From a virus, in IMG/VR virus record IMGVR_UViG_3300012928_001161, positions 1-22,152 of that record: a stretch of 22,152 nt of DNA, one strand, 5' to 3'. The translations under genes and the position numbers were made by a program. The notes under the pieces are model-generated. The model was not told the DNA's origin. It ran no database searches and saw only the letters and a list, made by a program, of their open reading frames with translations. Positions 1 through 6,953 of this stretch are shown piece by piece. The stretch's first letter is position 1; each line of letters begins with the position of its first letter.

Positions 1-501
1 GATGGTAGTTGTCAATATTCAGAAGCAGGTTTTCACGTTTGGGGAGATAACAATCTAATGAGATGGGGTCAAGGTGTTGCACTTAACAACATAAGTGATA
101 CAACATTTAACACAGGCGATGGCAGTGAACATGGTGGTCATAAAGTTATATTAGACTATCATGGTGACAACAATGTTATTGCTGGATATCAAACTAATGG
201 AAACACAAGTAATCCAGGATATCATACTGCAAATATATGGATATATGGTAACAATCAAGATGTTTGGTGGAAACAAATTAACGATGGAAACAAAACTGTA
301 AACTATAAAAGTTATCAAAACGGTAGTCAAATTAGTGGTGTACAAAAAGGCAACGGTGCTCATACAGCCAATGTTACATTATACGGTTCACAACCAACTA
401 CATTAAACTTAATACAAATGGGTGGTACAGCACAAAGTTATAATCTTAACCAAACATGTCAAACCAGTGGTGGTTGTTCAATCACAATAACTCAAGACTA
501 G
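1..501 (+). CDS. Curlin-repeat-like protein, 5' end outside window
   Basis: The frame is open from base 1, so this is the C-terminal 166 residues of a longer protein; the first internal ATG (58) is not the real start. The sequence is rich in N, Q, G, T and Y. It is built of loose repeats of about 20-25 residues in which a short beta strand is followed by G-x-N/Q, hydrophobics and a Q/N-x-G turn. The two clearest units begin with HTAN (HTANIWIYG and HTANVTLYG). This N/Q-ladder pattern resembles curlin (CsgA/CsgB) amyloid repeats. The C-terminus holds a Cys pair (NQTC...GGCSITITQD). Curlins are secreted amyloid fibre subunits; in a phage this could be a fibre or adhesin, or a host-surface mimic. 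No secretion signal can be judged because the N-terminus is missing. The cyclase follows after 20 nt on the same strand, behind its own late promoter. Family call is by repeat pattern only. Confidence 0.6.
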   Translation, partial: DGSCQYSEAGFHVWGDNNLMRWGQGVALNNISDTTFNTGDGSEHGGHKVILDYHGDNNVIAGYQTNGNTSNPGYHTANIWIYGNNQDVWWKQINDGNKTVNYKSYQNGSQISGVQKGNGAHTANVTLYGSQPTTLNLIQMGGTAQSYNLNQTCQTSGGCSITITQD

Positions 502-508
502 AATAGCA

Positions 509-516
509 AATAAATA
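509..516 (+). promoter_or_regulatory. T4-type late promoter (AATAAATA) for the cyclase
   Basis: AATAAATA matches the NATAAATA late box of T4-like phages. It ends 5 nt before the ATG at 522. With T4 geometry (box at -13 to -6) the transcript would begin on the A of ATG. No Shine-Dalgarno sequence lies upstream of the start. Confidence 0.7.
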
Positions 517-521
517 CATAC

Positions 522-2387
522 ATGAAATGGTTATACAGTGGATGGGCAGTTGTGGTAACAATATGTTTACTAACAACATTAAAAATATATGATCCTACAC
601 CACTACAAAGTTTGCGTCTACAAACATTTGATGCATTACAAAGTTTAGATGAAGTAAAAGAAAGCAATGAAGTTGCTATTATAAACATTGGCGAGAAAAG
701 TTTACAACAATGGGGACAATGGCCATGGCCCAGACAGAATTTTGCACAACTAATACACGATATCAGACAGAACAATGCTGGTATGATTGGAATGACCGTG
801 ATGTTTCCGGAGGCGGACAGATTTGGAGGGGACGAAGTCCTAGCATCTTGGCTGAAAGGGAACGGCATAGTTTTAAGCCAGACCCCAAGTACAAGAGGAG
901 TGAGGAGTACAGGTCCTCACATTGGTACAGGAACGATAGGCCCTTCAAACCCGACCCAATCTTTGCTAGAGTGGCCCAATCTAGTAACAAACATTCCGAT
1001 ACTTGAAGAACAAGCAGAAGGTATAGGTGTACTAGCATCAGCACCGCAACCTGATTTAGTAACAAGAACTTACCCATTAGCAATCACTGTTAATGACAAA
1101 ATTTATCCTAGTTTTGCTATTGAGATGTTAAGAACATTTACGCAGAAACCTAGTTACATGTTAAAGACCAGTGACATAGGAATACAAGAGTTTGCAGTAC
1201 CACCGTTTGATCCTATTGTTACACAACCAGATGGTACAGCATATATACGTTTCAATAATATGTTTAAAGAATACGAATATATCGACATATCTAGTTTACC
1301 AGACCTTACAGGAAAATTTGTTATAATAGGTGTTACAGCAGAAGGTGTACAAAACCCTGTTCCTACACCAAAAGGCAATATGTATCCACAACAAATACAG
1401 GGCCATATGCTACAGAATTTTATCGATGGATCAAATATACAGCGAAATGAATTAAGTGCTTTATATGAGCTCTTAGGCGCCTTGTTGGGTATGATTTTGA
1501 TAGCAATCGCTGTATATAAGTTGCCTTTGCTATGGACAGCACCAATTTCCATGCTTATTTTGGGGTCAGAAGCCTATTTAAGTGTGTGGTTTTACACAAA
1601 TCAACTGGTATTAATGGACGCAACTTTCCCGGTATTAAGTGGATTTTTAGTGTTTACTCATAGTGCATTTAACAATTTTTACAAGCAATACAAGTTGAGA
1701 CAGCAAATCAAAGGTCAATTTGGCACTTATATTTCGCCAGATTATGTAGATATGATAGTAAAAGACCCAAGTCTAATGCAATTAGGTGGGCAAAGAAAAG
1801 AGATGAGTTTCATGTTTGCAGACATAGTTGGCTTTACACCTATATCAGAAACATATATGAAGAAAGATGACCCTGAAGGATTAGTAGAATTAATCAATAG
1901 TTTCTTAGATAAAATGACAAAAATAGTACTCGCCAATGGTGGAACCATAGACAAATATATGGGCGACTGTATAATGGCATTCTGGAATGCCCCAATACCT
2001 TGTGATAATCATGCCGAGATGGCTGTAAAAACTGCTATAGAAATTGAACTACTTGGAGATGAACTTGAAAAAGAAATGGAAAAATTAGGATTACCAAGAG
2101 TAAAATTTGGTACAGGTGTAAACACAGGCACTTGTATTGTTGGTAACATGGGCAGTGAAGCAAGATTAGATTATAGTGTTGTAGGTGATGCTGTAAATTT
2201 AGGTGCTAGATTAGAAGCCGAGACTAGAAAACAAGACACTCCTATATTGATAAGTGAATTTACTTACATGCAACTTACGGATATTGCATGTACGCAGTTA
2301 GATGAAGTTACTGTAAAAGGAAAAGAAGAGCCTGTTAAAATTTATGCTCCACTTATTAATAATGAAATAAGAAAACTTTACAAGTAA
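522..2387 (+). CDS. Membrane CHASE2-domain class III adenylate cyclase
   Basis: This 621-aa protein should make cAMP from ATP at the inner membrane. Residues about 4-22 form an N-terminal membrane segment. Residues about 30-305 look like an extracytoplasmic CHASE2 sensor (EVAIINIGEKSLQQWGQWPWPR, then MTVMFPEADR). Residues about 314-388 give three further membrane helices. Residues about 424-610 are a class III cyclase domain with both metal aspartates (D434 in FADIVGFT; D482 in DKYMGD), purine-reading Lys478, Ser552 where Thr or Asp usually completes adenine recognition, and transition-state N559 and R563 (GDAVNLGARLE). All catalytic residues are present, so it should be active; Ser for Thr is conservative. 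The stop codon abuts the stop of the convergent gene at 2388. The gene is unusual for a phage. It also contains a GC-rich patch (about 791-980) and the only coding AGCT site in the window, both consistent with recent acquisition. The signal sensed by CHASE2 is unknown. Confidence 0.9.
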   Translation: MKWLYSGWAVVVTICLLTTLKIYDPTPLQSLRLQTFDALQSLDEVKESNEVAIINIGEKSLQQWGQWPWPRQNFAQLIHDIRQNNAGMIGMTVMFPEADRFGGDEVLASWLKGNGIVLSQTPSTRGVRSTGPHIGTGTIGPSNPTQSLLEWPNLVTNIPILEEQAEGIGVLASAPQPDLVTRTYPLAITVNDKIYPSFAIEMLRTFTQKPSYMLKTSDIGIQEFAVPPFDPIVTQPDGTAYIRFNNMFKEYEYIDISSLPDLTGKFVIIGVTAEGVQNPVPTPKGNMYPQQIQGHMLQNFIDGSNIQRNELSALYELLGALLGMILIAIAVYKLPLLWTAPISMLILGSEAYLSVWFYTNQLVLMDATFPVLSGFLVFTHSAFNNFYKQYKLRQQIKGQFGTYISPDYVDMIVKDPSLMQLGGQRKEMSFMFADIVGFTPISETYMKKDDPEGLVELINSFLDKMTKIVLANGGTIDKYMGDCIMAFWNAPIPCDNHAEMAVKTAIEIELLGDELEKEMEKLGLPRVKFGTGVNTGTCIVGNMGSEARLDYSVVGDAVNLGARLEAETRKQDTPILISEFTYMQLTDIACTQLDEVTVKGKEEPVKIYAPLINNEIRKLYK

Positions 2388-2603
2388 TTACACTTCATAC
2401 TTACTAATATTTTTTAAGATATCTGGTATTTCTTCATTTTGAATCATATCTATAATAACATTAGTAAGGTCAATTTCTCTTCTAACAAAAGACATTCGCA
2501 AAAGTAATTTTTGCAATTCTTGTTCATAGAATTCTAACTCTTGTTCTTTACGAAGTTTGTCTTCTATTAGGTCCGCAATCTGTATTATTTTGCCTGACTT
2601 CAT
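2388..2603 (-). CDS. Small coiled-coil protein, function unknown
   Basis: This is a 71-aa protein that I do not recognise. It is strongly charged and predicted all-helical, with a coiled-coil-like stretch from about residue 14 to 45 (many E, K, L and R, for example EDKLRKEQELEFYEQELQKL). There is no signal peptide, Cys cluster or catalytic motif. A late-type box (CATAAATA, minus strand, 2609-2616) ends 5 nt before the ATG, which supports both the start and the reality of the gene. It is the last gene of the leftward run gp14-gp15-Nudix-208 aa-71 aa, and its stop abuts the stop of the convergent cyclase gene. It could be a small virion assembly or regulatory factor; nothing in the sequence decides this. 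Confidence 0.7.
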   Translation of the reverse strand: MKSGKIIQIADLIEDKLRKEQELEFYEQELQKLLLRMSFVRREIDLTNVIIDMIQNEEIPDILKNISKYEV

Positions 2604-2608
2604 AATAA

Positions 2609-2616
2609 TATTTATG
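2609..2616 (-). promoter_or_regulatory. Late promoter box CATAAATA (minus strand)
   Basis: On the minus strand the box reads CATAAATA and ends 5 nt before the ATG at 2603, the same spacing as for the cyclase, the first radical-SAM gene and gp13. Confidence 0.6.
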
Positions 2617-2617
2617 C

Positions 2618-3244
2618 TTAATCGTCTGGATTATAATGTCTGAATTCTGTAAACAATTTGGCATATTCAAGTAAGTCTTGTCTCAATGTTTGCAAATGCT
2701 TTATTTCCATAGGAACTTTAAAATTTGCAACACTATATATAGGCAAGTAATAATTTAAAATTTTATCAACCTTTTGTCTGTCTTTTACAATATCTTGTAT
2801 TATTCTGTGATAAAAATTAGGTTCTGTAATTAATTGTGTTAACCAAACATGATGGTCATCGTTTGAATTATATGCATAAGCCATTTCTCTGACGTCATAA
2901 GATATTGCTCGTACAGGATTTATGTTACTTCTGTATTTTTTCATCACAGGAGGATACATCCACTTCTCTTGACGAGTGTGTTGATTTCTTAAATATGCTT
3001 TATACTCATTTAAAAAACTTTTATATAAACCTTCTTCACTTTGTTTTACATCAACGTTGTAGTGTTCTATAAGTTCATCGGCAATTTTTTGTGCTTTGGG
3101 AGATAAGTCATTGTACAATTCTCTTACGTCAAGTATTGTATATGTGCCATCAAAGAATGTATTAGGGATTGCCTTGTGCCGTTTATATTTGTTAAGTTCT
3201 GTCGTAAGTTTTATAGCATCAAAATTTATAATATCTTTTGACAT
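2618..3244 (-). CDS. Conserved-type phage protein, function unknown (208 aa)
   Basis: I do not recognise this protein. It is soluble-looking, mixed basic and acidic and rich in Tyr and Asn, with no membrane segment. Conspicuous stretches are TFFDGTYTILDVRELYNDLS (near residue 30) and QEKWMYPPVMKKYRSNINP (near 95). An upstream in-frame ATG (3259) would give 213 aa and overlap the Nudix stop. I prefer the ATG at 3244 (MSKDIINFD) because a late-box variant, GATAAGTA, ends exactly 5 nt before it, the spacing seen at other genes here. The neighbours are the Nudix gene upstream and a small coiled-coil gene downstream, all read leftward after gp14 and gp15. A role in virion assembly is possible from context only. 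Confidence 0.7.
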   Translation of the reverse strand: MSKDIINFDAIKLTTELNKYKRHKAIPNTFFDGTYTILDVRELYNDLSPKAQKIADELIEHYNVDVKQSEEGLYKSFLNEYKAYLRNQHTRQEKWMYPPVMKKYRSNINPVRAISYDVREMAYAYNSNDDHHVWLTQLITEPNFYHRIIQDIVKDRQKVDKILNYYLPIYSVANFKVPMEIKHLQTLRQDLLEYAKLFTEFRHYNPDD

Positions 3245-3249
3245 GCTAT

Positions 3250-3257
3250 TACTTATC
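3250..3257 (-). promoter_or_regulatory. Possible late promoter variant GATAAGTA (minus strand)
   Basis: The sequence differs from NATAAATA at one base, but it ends 5 nt before an in-frame ATG (3244). The spacing is the main support. Confidence 0.4.
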
Positions 3258-3807
3258 ACATATTAATTTTTAATATAGTGTGCAGTTTACCTGTGCCTTT
3301 ATTACGTCCTAGTGTGCTTCTAGCACCATCATGTAAAGGTTTGGGCCATTGACCAATGTTTACCCAAGCATAACCACAACTTTCTTCATTTAATGTTGGC
3401 TGAAATTCTTTTTCTACAACATAGCAAAAACTGTAGTACATAAAGTTTTTATCTTTGCTTTGATATACATCTAATGGATTTAATTTTTTTAGTTCAGGAA
3501 CAAGACCTATTTCTTCTGTAAGTTCTCTTTGTAAACATTCATAAGGAGTTTCAATTCCTTCAATCATGCCTCCCCAAAAACCCCATGTGTGTTTATGTCT
3601 TTTATCAGAATTTCGTAATTGGAATAAACATCTACCTGTGTCTTTTGCTAGAAACAAAACACCGGCGGCACTGATGCCTTTATGTTTATTAAGATTGGTC
3701 AAAGGATTTAATTGTTCTATTATACTCTTTTGTTCTACACGTTCAGTTTCCAGAACCCTGGGTTGTATGTTCCTTCGTAAGTGCTTGTCCACGTTTCGTT
3801 TTTCCAT
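3256..3807 (-). CDS. Nudix hydrolase
   Basis: This 183-aa protein has a complete Nudix box at residues 80-102, matching G-x5-E-x7-R-E-U-x-E-E-x-G-U (G80, E86, R94-E95, E98-E99, G101). The preceding FQLRNS...HTWGFWGG is also typical of the family. Nudix enzymes hydrolyse nucleoside diphosphates linked to another group; known phage members act on dNTPs, ADP-ribose, dinucleoside polyphosphates or RNA caps. The substrate cannot be read from this sequence. The first about 40 residues are a basic, non-conserved extension. They are encoded by a 73-nt overlap with the 3' end of gp15. An AGGA sits 11 nt before this ATG; no later Met exists before the Nudix box, so any shorter start would need a non-ATG codon. 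The stop (TGA) overlaps the upstream start option of the next gene. Confidence 0.88.
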   Translation of the reverse strand: MEKRNVDKHLRRNIQPRVLETERVEQKSIIEQLNPLTNLNKHKGISAAGVLFLAKDTGRCLFQLRNSDKRHKHTWGFWGGMIEGIETPYECLQRELTEEIGLVPELKKLNPLDVYQSKDKNFMYYSFCYVVEKEFQPTLNEESCGYAWVNIGQWPKPLHDGARSTLGRNKGTGKLHTILKINM

Positions 3808-5180
3808 TGATATTGTTTTCCTGTAAATGTGTTTGTAACATAGTGTACATCTGTAACAGCACTGGCATCAAATACTTTTGTCCATGCACTACCGTTATAT
3901 TCTACTATGTCGTTTGTGTCTGCAGATATCCCCCAGTTGTCTCCAGAAATTTCTGCTGTAAGCAAATATCTTTGTCCATTTGAAGCGGCATCTAATGTAC
4001 CGTCTCCTGGATAACTTGATGTTGGATCAATAATTTTTGTTAAGTTTGTCAATGTATTAGTTGGTAATGTATCAGCATCTATGTTGAATACTAATTTACT
4101 AGGATCTATAGTATTTCTTGCAACAAATCCACTTATTAAATTAGTAGTGCTATCAACATCATTTGATATATTTAATTGTAATGTACTTCCTGTTGTTAAA
4201 GGTATGTCACTCATTGATACACTTGTATTTGCCAACGAGCCTTTGTCACCTTGTGGAGCAATTACAGATAATAAATCATTCCAATTTGCTTTTGTAGTTT
4301 CACCGTCATCATAACTTGTACCGTCCGTTGGTGCAGTTTTAAACAATGTTGCTTCTGTACCATCCATTTCTACAAAATAATTGTTTGGACTTAACGTGAA
4401 CAATTCATATTGAGAATCAACTGTTCTAAAGAAGTCGTATATATCTTCATCATAACCTAAGTCTGAGATACTAGATGTATCATATATGTTGGTTATAATA
4501 GTATTAATAATTTTTTGTCTTTTAACTTTTGCAGGTGGACTTAACCATATAGGTAAAGTAAATGTTAGGGTGGCAACGTCTATTGTCTCATCTACTCCTG
4601 CTGGCATACTTCTGTTTGACCAATTAACATCTGTAAGTTCCACTTCAAAAATACTAGTCCAATCTATTGGATTGGAAGAGTGTTGTAATTGAATACTTGG
4701 ATTAAATAAAATTAATATTTGTTCTAACAGTTGTAGTTTTTGGTCTGTGTTTCCAGACCATATATCCACTTGCATTGTTAAGTTATAAGGAACAGGCATA
4801 TATCTATCTGTACTATACAAATTGCCTGGAAATTCTTGTGATGCTGTATCTGTTTTATATTGAGCAGTACCAGTATCATATTGTCTTTCTGCAACTTGTA
4901 GTTTACTAATTAACATAGGATCCATAGTCCTATCTCTTGCTAGTAATAAACTGTTAATGCTACATGCTATAAATGGAGTAGAGTTTACCATGTTTTCACT
5001 ACCCTTCCTTAAAATATGTGCTACCATTCTTTGCATGTCAGCATATCTTACAGGAACTTTATTATAAAATGTTGCACCATCACGTTTACCTTCTGACACT
5101 TTAAAGTCACTAAAAATCCTCATGAATTGCATCAAGTATCTTCTTAATTGTGCGTCATACCAGTAATCTAAATTAGCCAT
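3735..5180 (-). CDS. gp15: T4 gp15-like tail completion / sheath stabiliser protein
   Basis: Residues 1-260 resemble T4 gp15, the hexamer that caps the tail and joins it to the neck. Shared features are the start Y-x5-LRRYLMQFMRIFSDF, the KVPVRYAD segment and a region like YNLTMQVDIWSGNTDQKLQL followed by EQIL-x2-FNP. T4 gp15 is 272 aa; this protein is 481. The extra C-terminal part (about 270-481) contains glycine- and tryptophan-rich beta modules (NGQRYLL...YNGSAWTKVF at 401-438; FTGKQYQWKNETW at 452-464) like those found in gp14 and the sheath here. They may be surface or interaction domains. The start overlaps the gp14 stop as TAATG, so translation is probably coupled to gp14. The 3' end overlaps the Nudix gene. 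The family call is from my memory of T4 gp15, not from a search. Confidence 0.8.
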   Translation of the reverse strand: MANLDYWYDAQLRRYLMQFMRIFSDFKVSEGKRDGATFYNKVPVRYADMQRMVAHILRKGSENMVNSTPFIACSINSLLLARDRTMDPMLISKLQVAERQYDTGTAQYKTDTASQEFPGNLYSTDRYMPVPYNLTMQVDIWSGNTDQKLQLLEQILILFNPSIQLQHSSNPIDWTSIFEVELTDVNWSNRSMPAGVDETIDVATLTFTLPIWLSPPAKVKRQKIINTIITNIYDTSSISDLGYDEDIYDFFRTVDSQYELFTLSPNNYFVEMDGTEATLFKTAPTDGTSYDDGETTKANWNDLLSVIAPQGDKGSLANTSVSMSDIPLTTGSTLQLNISNDVDSTTNLISGFVARNTIDPSKLVFNIDADTLPTNTLTNLTKIIDPTSSYPGDGTLDAASNGQRYLLTAEISGDNWGISADTNDIVEYNGSAWTKVFDASAVTDVHYVTNTFTGKQYQWKNETWTSTYEGTYNPGFWKLNV

Positions 5181-6214
5181 TAGTTATCTGCCTTAGGTTT
5201 AACTGCTTTACTAAGATTAGTTTTTTCAGCGGCAGTTGTACCATCTGTGTTTGTTGTAATATTATCATTGTTAATAAATGAAGTAAGTATTTTATTAGCG
5301 GCACTCCAAGCCTTCTTGTTGTCGTCACTAATTTTAATCCATCTACTTCCTGACTTCTTAAATAATCTGTTAGGTTCAAAATCTGTTCTCAAGAAATAAT
5401 CTCCGTTTGATGATCCAATTGGGAATGAACTTCCACTTCCTACAATACTTATGCCGTTAGGTGCAGATCCATCACCAGGGAAATATATACCTGGTTTGTT
5501 GTCTGGGTCGGTTTCATCTGTGTATAAATGACCACCTTCATAATGCCCAGCATCATATTGAACTTCTGCATTAGCAACTTCCATAACTTTGTCACTAACT
5601 TCAATTTCTGTTTTGTATGTGCTAAGAAGATTTCTCAAGTCAGTAGCAGTTTCTCCAGTACCAAGTATATCTCTGTATTCTGGACTGTCTGTGATATTTG
5701 TAAGTTTTACTCTCCATAAGTGAGGCCACCATCTTGGATCATATCCTTCTGCTGGTCTGCCTGCATCACTTACAACAAAGTATCTATTAATTGCTTCACC
5801 ACCACCTAATAGTAAGTCATCTCTTAAATGAGGTAGTTCAATAACATCACCTGCCATTAACCTTCTGCCAAGTAAACTTGCACAAGTATTCATATGGAAA
5901 GTCATAAACAAACTATCGTTTGACATAAACATACCAAATTGTGTTAAATCAAAATCTGGTTCTGCTATATTGTATGCACCACGTAGTTCATAAATGTCCG
6001 TATCATACTTCCTGTCTCTGTTTTCTAAAAATATAACGTCTTGTATATACAAGTCTCCACTACCTATGCTGGCAGTAGAGTCGTCAGTATATGTGCCTAT
6101 GTATTTGTGTACAAAGACACCTGTTCCACCTGCATTAATAGACTCTGCTACAACTCTATCTATAAAGCCGTAGTCATTAGTTTTATTCTTGTTCCACAGT
6201 TGTAATCTTGGCAT
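5180..6214 (-). CDS. gp14: T4 gp14-like neck protein
   Basis: In T4, gp14 forms the neck with gp13, closing the filled head and docking the tail. This 344-aa protein keeps the gp14 pattern: RVVAESINAGGTGVFVHKY near the N-terminus (T4 has [20 protein letters not shown]), FGMFMSNDSLFMTFH at about 93-107, GDVIELPH at 122, and DPRWWPHLWRVKL at 159. T4 gp14 is 256 aa. The extra C-terminal region includes a module GDYFLRTD...LFKKSGSRW (271-292) of the kind repeated in gp15 and gp18. It is the first gene of the leftward cluster. A GATAAATA box ends 7 nt before the ATG and no strong Shine-Dalgarno site is seen. gp13, normally adjacent in T4, lies nearly 7 kb away on the other strand. Confidence 0.82.
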   Translation of the reverse strand: MPRLQLWNKNKTNDYGFIDRVVAESINAGGTGVFVHKYIGTYTDDSTASIGSGDLYIQDVIFLENRDRKYDTDIYELRGAYNIAEPDFDLTQFGMFMSNDSLFMTFHMNTCASLLGRRLMAGDVIELPHLRDDLLLGGGEAINRYFVVSDAGRPAEGYDPRWWPHLWRVKLTNITDSPEYRDILGTGETATDLRNLLSTYKTEIEVSDKVMEVANAEVQYDAGHYEGGHLYTDETDPDNKPGIYFPGDGSAPNGISIVGSGSSFPIGSSNGDYFLRTDFEPNRLFKKSGSRWIKISDDNKKAWSAANKILTSFINNDNITTNTDGTTAAEKTNLSKAVKPKADN

Positions 6215-6221
6215 AATGTAC

Positions 6222-6229
6222 TATTTATC
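6222..6229 (-). promoter_or_regulatory. Late promoter GATAAATA driving the gp14 cluster
   Basis: The minus strand reads GATAAATA ending 7 nt before the gp14 ATG. It lies 14 nt from the -35 element of the rightward sigma70-type promoter, so early rightward and late leftward transcription start back to back. Confidence 0.75.
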
Positions 6230-6243
6230 ACTTTCTTTATTCC

Positions 6244-6272
6244 TTGACAATGAACGTGAAAGCATATATACT
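6244..6272 (+). promoter_or_regulatory. Consensus sigma70-type promoter for the tRNA/reductase operon
   Basis: TTGACA (6244-6249) is separated by 17 nt from TATACT (6267-6272). The expected start is about 6279, just before tRNA-Ser (6283). The same hexamers and spacing recur at 11757-11785. This is the form a host RNA polymerase would use before late factors appear. Confidence 0.8.
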
Positions 6273-6282
6273 GTGATTTATA

Positions 6283-6372
6283 GGAAAGGTGGCTGAGTGG
6301 CTTAAAGCACCTCCCTGCTAAGGAGGAGTACGGGTAACTGTACCGAGAGTTCGAATCTCTCCCTTTCCGCCA
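6283..6372 (+). tRNA. trnS-GCU: tRNA-Ser (anticodon GCU)
   Basis: The acceptor stem GGAAAGG pairs with CCTTTCC (6362-6368), followed by discriminator G and an encoded CCA (6370-6372). The anticodon stem CCTCC/GGAGG (6310-6314, 6322-6326) holds loop CTGCTAA with anticodon GCT at 6317-6319. A long variable arm and the TTCGAATC T-loop give the class II shape of tRNA-Ser. It reads AGC and AGU; AGT is a very frequent Ser codon in the genes of this window, so the tRNA fits phage codon demand. It is the first gene after the sigma70-type promoter. Confidence 0.95.
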
Positions 6373-6409
6373 GACTAAATAGTTTGCTCAAATAGAGAGG
6401 AAAACAAAA

Positions 6410-6604
6410 ATGGTAAAAGCAAAGAAATCAGCAAAAGCACCTAGTAAAGCAAAAGCAAATCCATGGAGTGGAGAAGTTATTGCAGAAAACATTCGTAAGA
6501 ATGCAGAAGAAATAAGTGCTAACATTAGAAGGAATGCTGAGGAAATAAGTGCTAATATTACAGCAAATGCCGAAAGGATTGCAAAAAATATTAACGCAAG
6601 ATAG
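6410..6604 (+). CDS. Small basic protein with 11-residue helical repeats
   Basis: This 64-aa protein lies between the two tRNA genes. The first about 18 residues are Lys/Ala-rich (MVKAKKSAKAPSKAKANPW), like a histone-tail or nucleic-acid-binding segment. Residues about 26-61 consist of three near-perfect 11-residue units: NIRKNAEEISA, NIRRNAEEISA and NITANAERIAK. Eleven-residue (hendecad) periodicity makes a right-handed coiled coil or an amphipathic helix, as in some membrane- or filament-binding proteins. A good Shine-Dalgarno site (AGAGAGG, 6394-6400) lies 9 nt before ATG, supporting real translation. It is in the early-type operon. I do not recognise a named family; nucleic acid binding or oligomerisation is an inference from composition. 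Confidence 0.75.
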   Translation: MVKAKKSAKAPSKAKANPWSGEVIAENIRKNAEEISANIRRNAEEISANITANAERIAKNINAR

Positions 6605-6611
6605 GTAATTC

Positions 6612-6687
6612 GGGGCCGTAGCTCAGTTGGGAGAGCGTCTGGTTTGCATCCAGAAGGTCGCAGGTTCGACCCCTGTCGGCTCCACCA
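6612..6687 (+). tRNA. trnA-UGC: tRNA-Ala (anticodon UGC)
   Basis: Acceptor GGGGCCG pairs with CGGCTCC (one G-T pair), then A and encoded CCA (6685-6687). The anticodon stem TCTGG/CCAGA encloses loop TTTGCAT, anticodon TGC at 6645-6647. The D-arm TAGCTCAG and T-loop TTCGACC are canonical. It would read GCA and other GCN codons; GCA is a major Ala codon here. It is much more GC-rich than the surrounding DNA, as expected for a tRNA. Its D-arm holds one of only two AGCT tetranucleotides in the window. Confidence 0.95.
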
Positions 6688-6701
6688 TTACCAGAGGTAA
6701 A

Positions 6702-6953
6702 ATGTCGGAAAGAGATTTAGAAGATATAATAACAGAAGCAATACTAGACTTATTGTTAGATGCCAAAGACAATGGACTAGATTTGCTAACTTTTGAAGAT
6801 GTTTGCAAAATGTTGGGAGTAGATGATTTGTCATTAATGACAAAGTTTGAACAAGGAACAGCATTTACACTTAACAAAGAATATTTAGAAAAATTACGTG
6901 ACCCAGAGGTCAGAAAAGCAATGATAGAATCATTTAAGGCAACTAAACATTGA
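6702..6953 (+). CDS. Small acidic helical protein, function unknown
   Basis: This is an 83-aa protein starting MSERDLEDIITEAIL. The frame is open back into tRNA-Ala, but the ATG at 6702 is chosen because it is the first one outside the tRNA and follows a purine-rich AGAGG. It looks all-helical and acidic at the N-terminus (EDIITEAILDLLLDAKDNG), with a short LTFEDVCKMLGVDD segment that could be a helix-turn-helix-like or EF-type helical pair. There are no catalytic motifs. Its stop overlaps the start of the reductase (TTGA), so the two are translationally coupled. I do not recognise the family. Confidence 0.7.
   Translation: MSERDLEDIITEAILDLLLDAKDNGLDLLTFEDVCKMLGVDDLSLMTKFEQGTAFTLNKEYLEKLRDPEVRKAMIESFKATKH

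Noticed and set aside
710-1006. 98-aa plus-strand frame inside the cyclase gene, with two FKPDP segments
   Set aside because: It is an out-of-frame shadow created by the GC-rich patch, which removes A/T-rich stop codons. The cyclase frame is intact throughout.
6612-6687. tRNA-Ala as a prophage attachment site
   Set aside because: There is no integrase, no repeated 3' tRNA fragment, and the tRNA sits inside a phage operon behind a phage-type promoter arrangement.
6627-6701. Extension of the 83-aa protein into tRNA-Ala
   Set aside because: The frame is open only because it runs through the tRNA. The ATG at 6702 follows a purine-rich site outside the tRNA.
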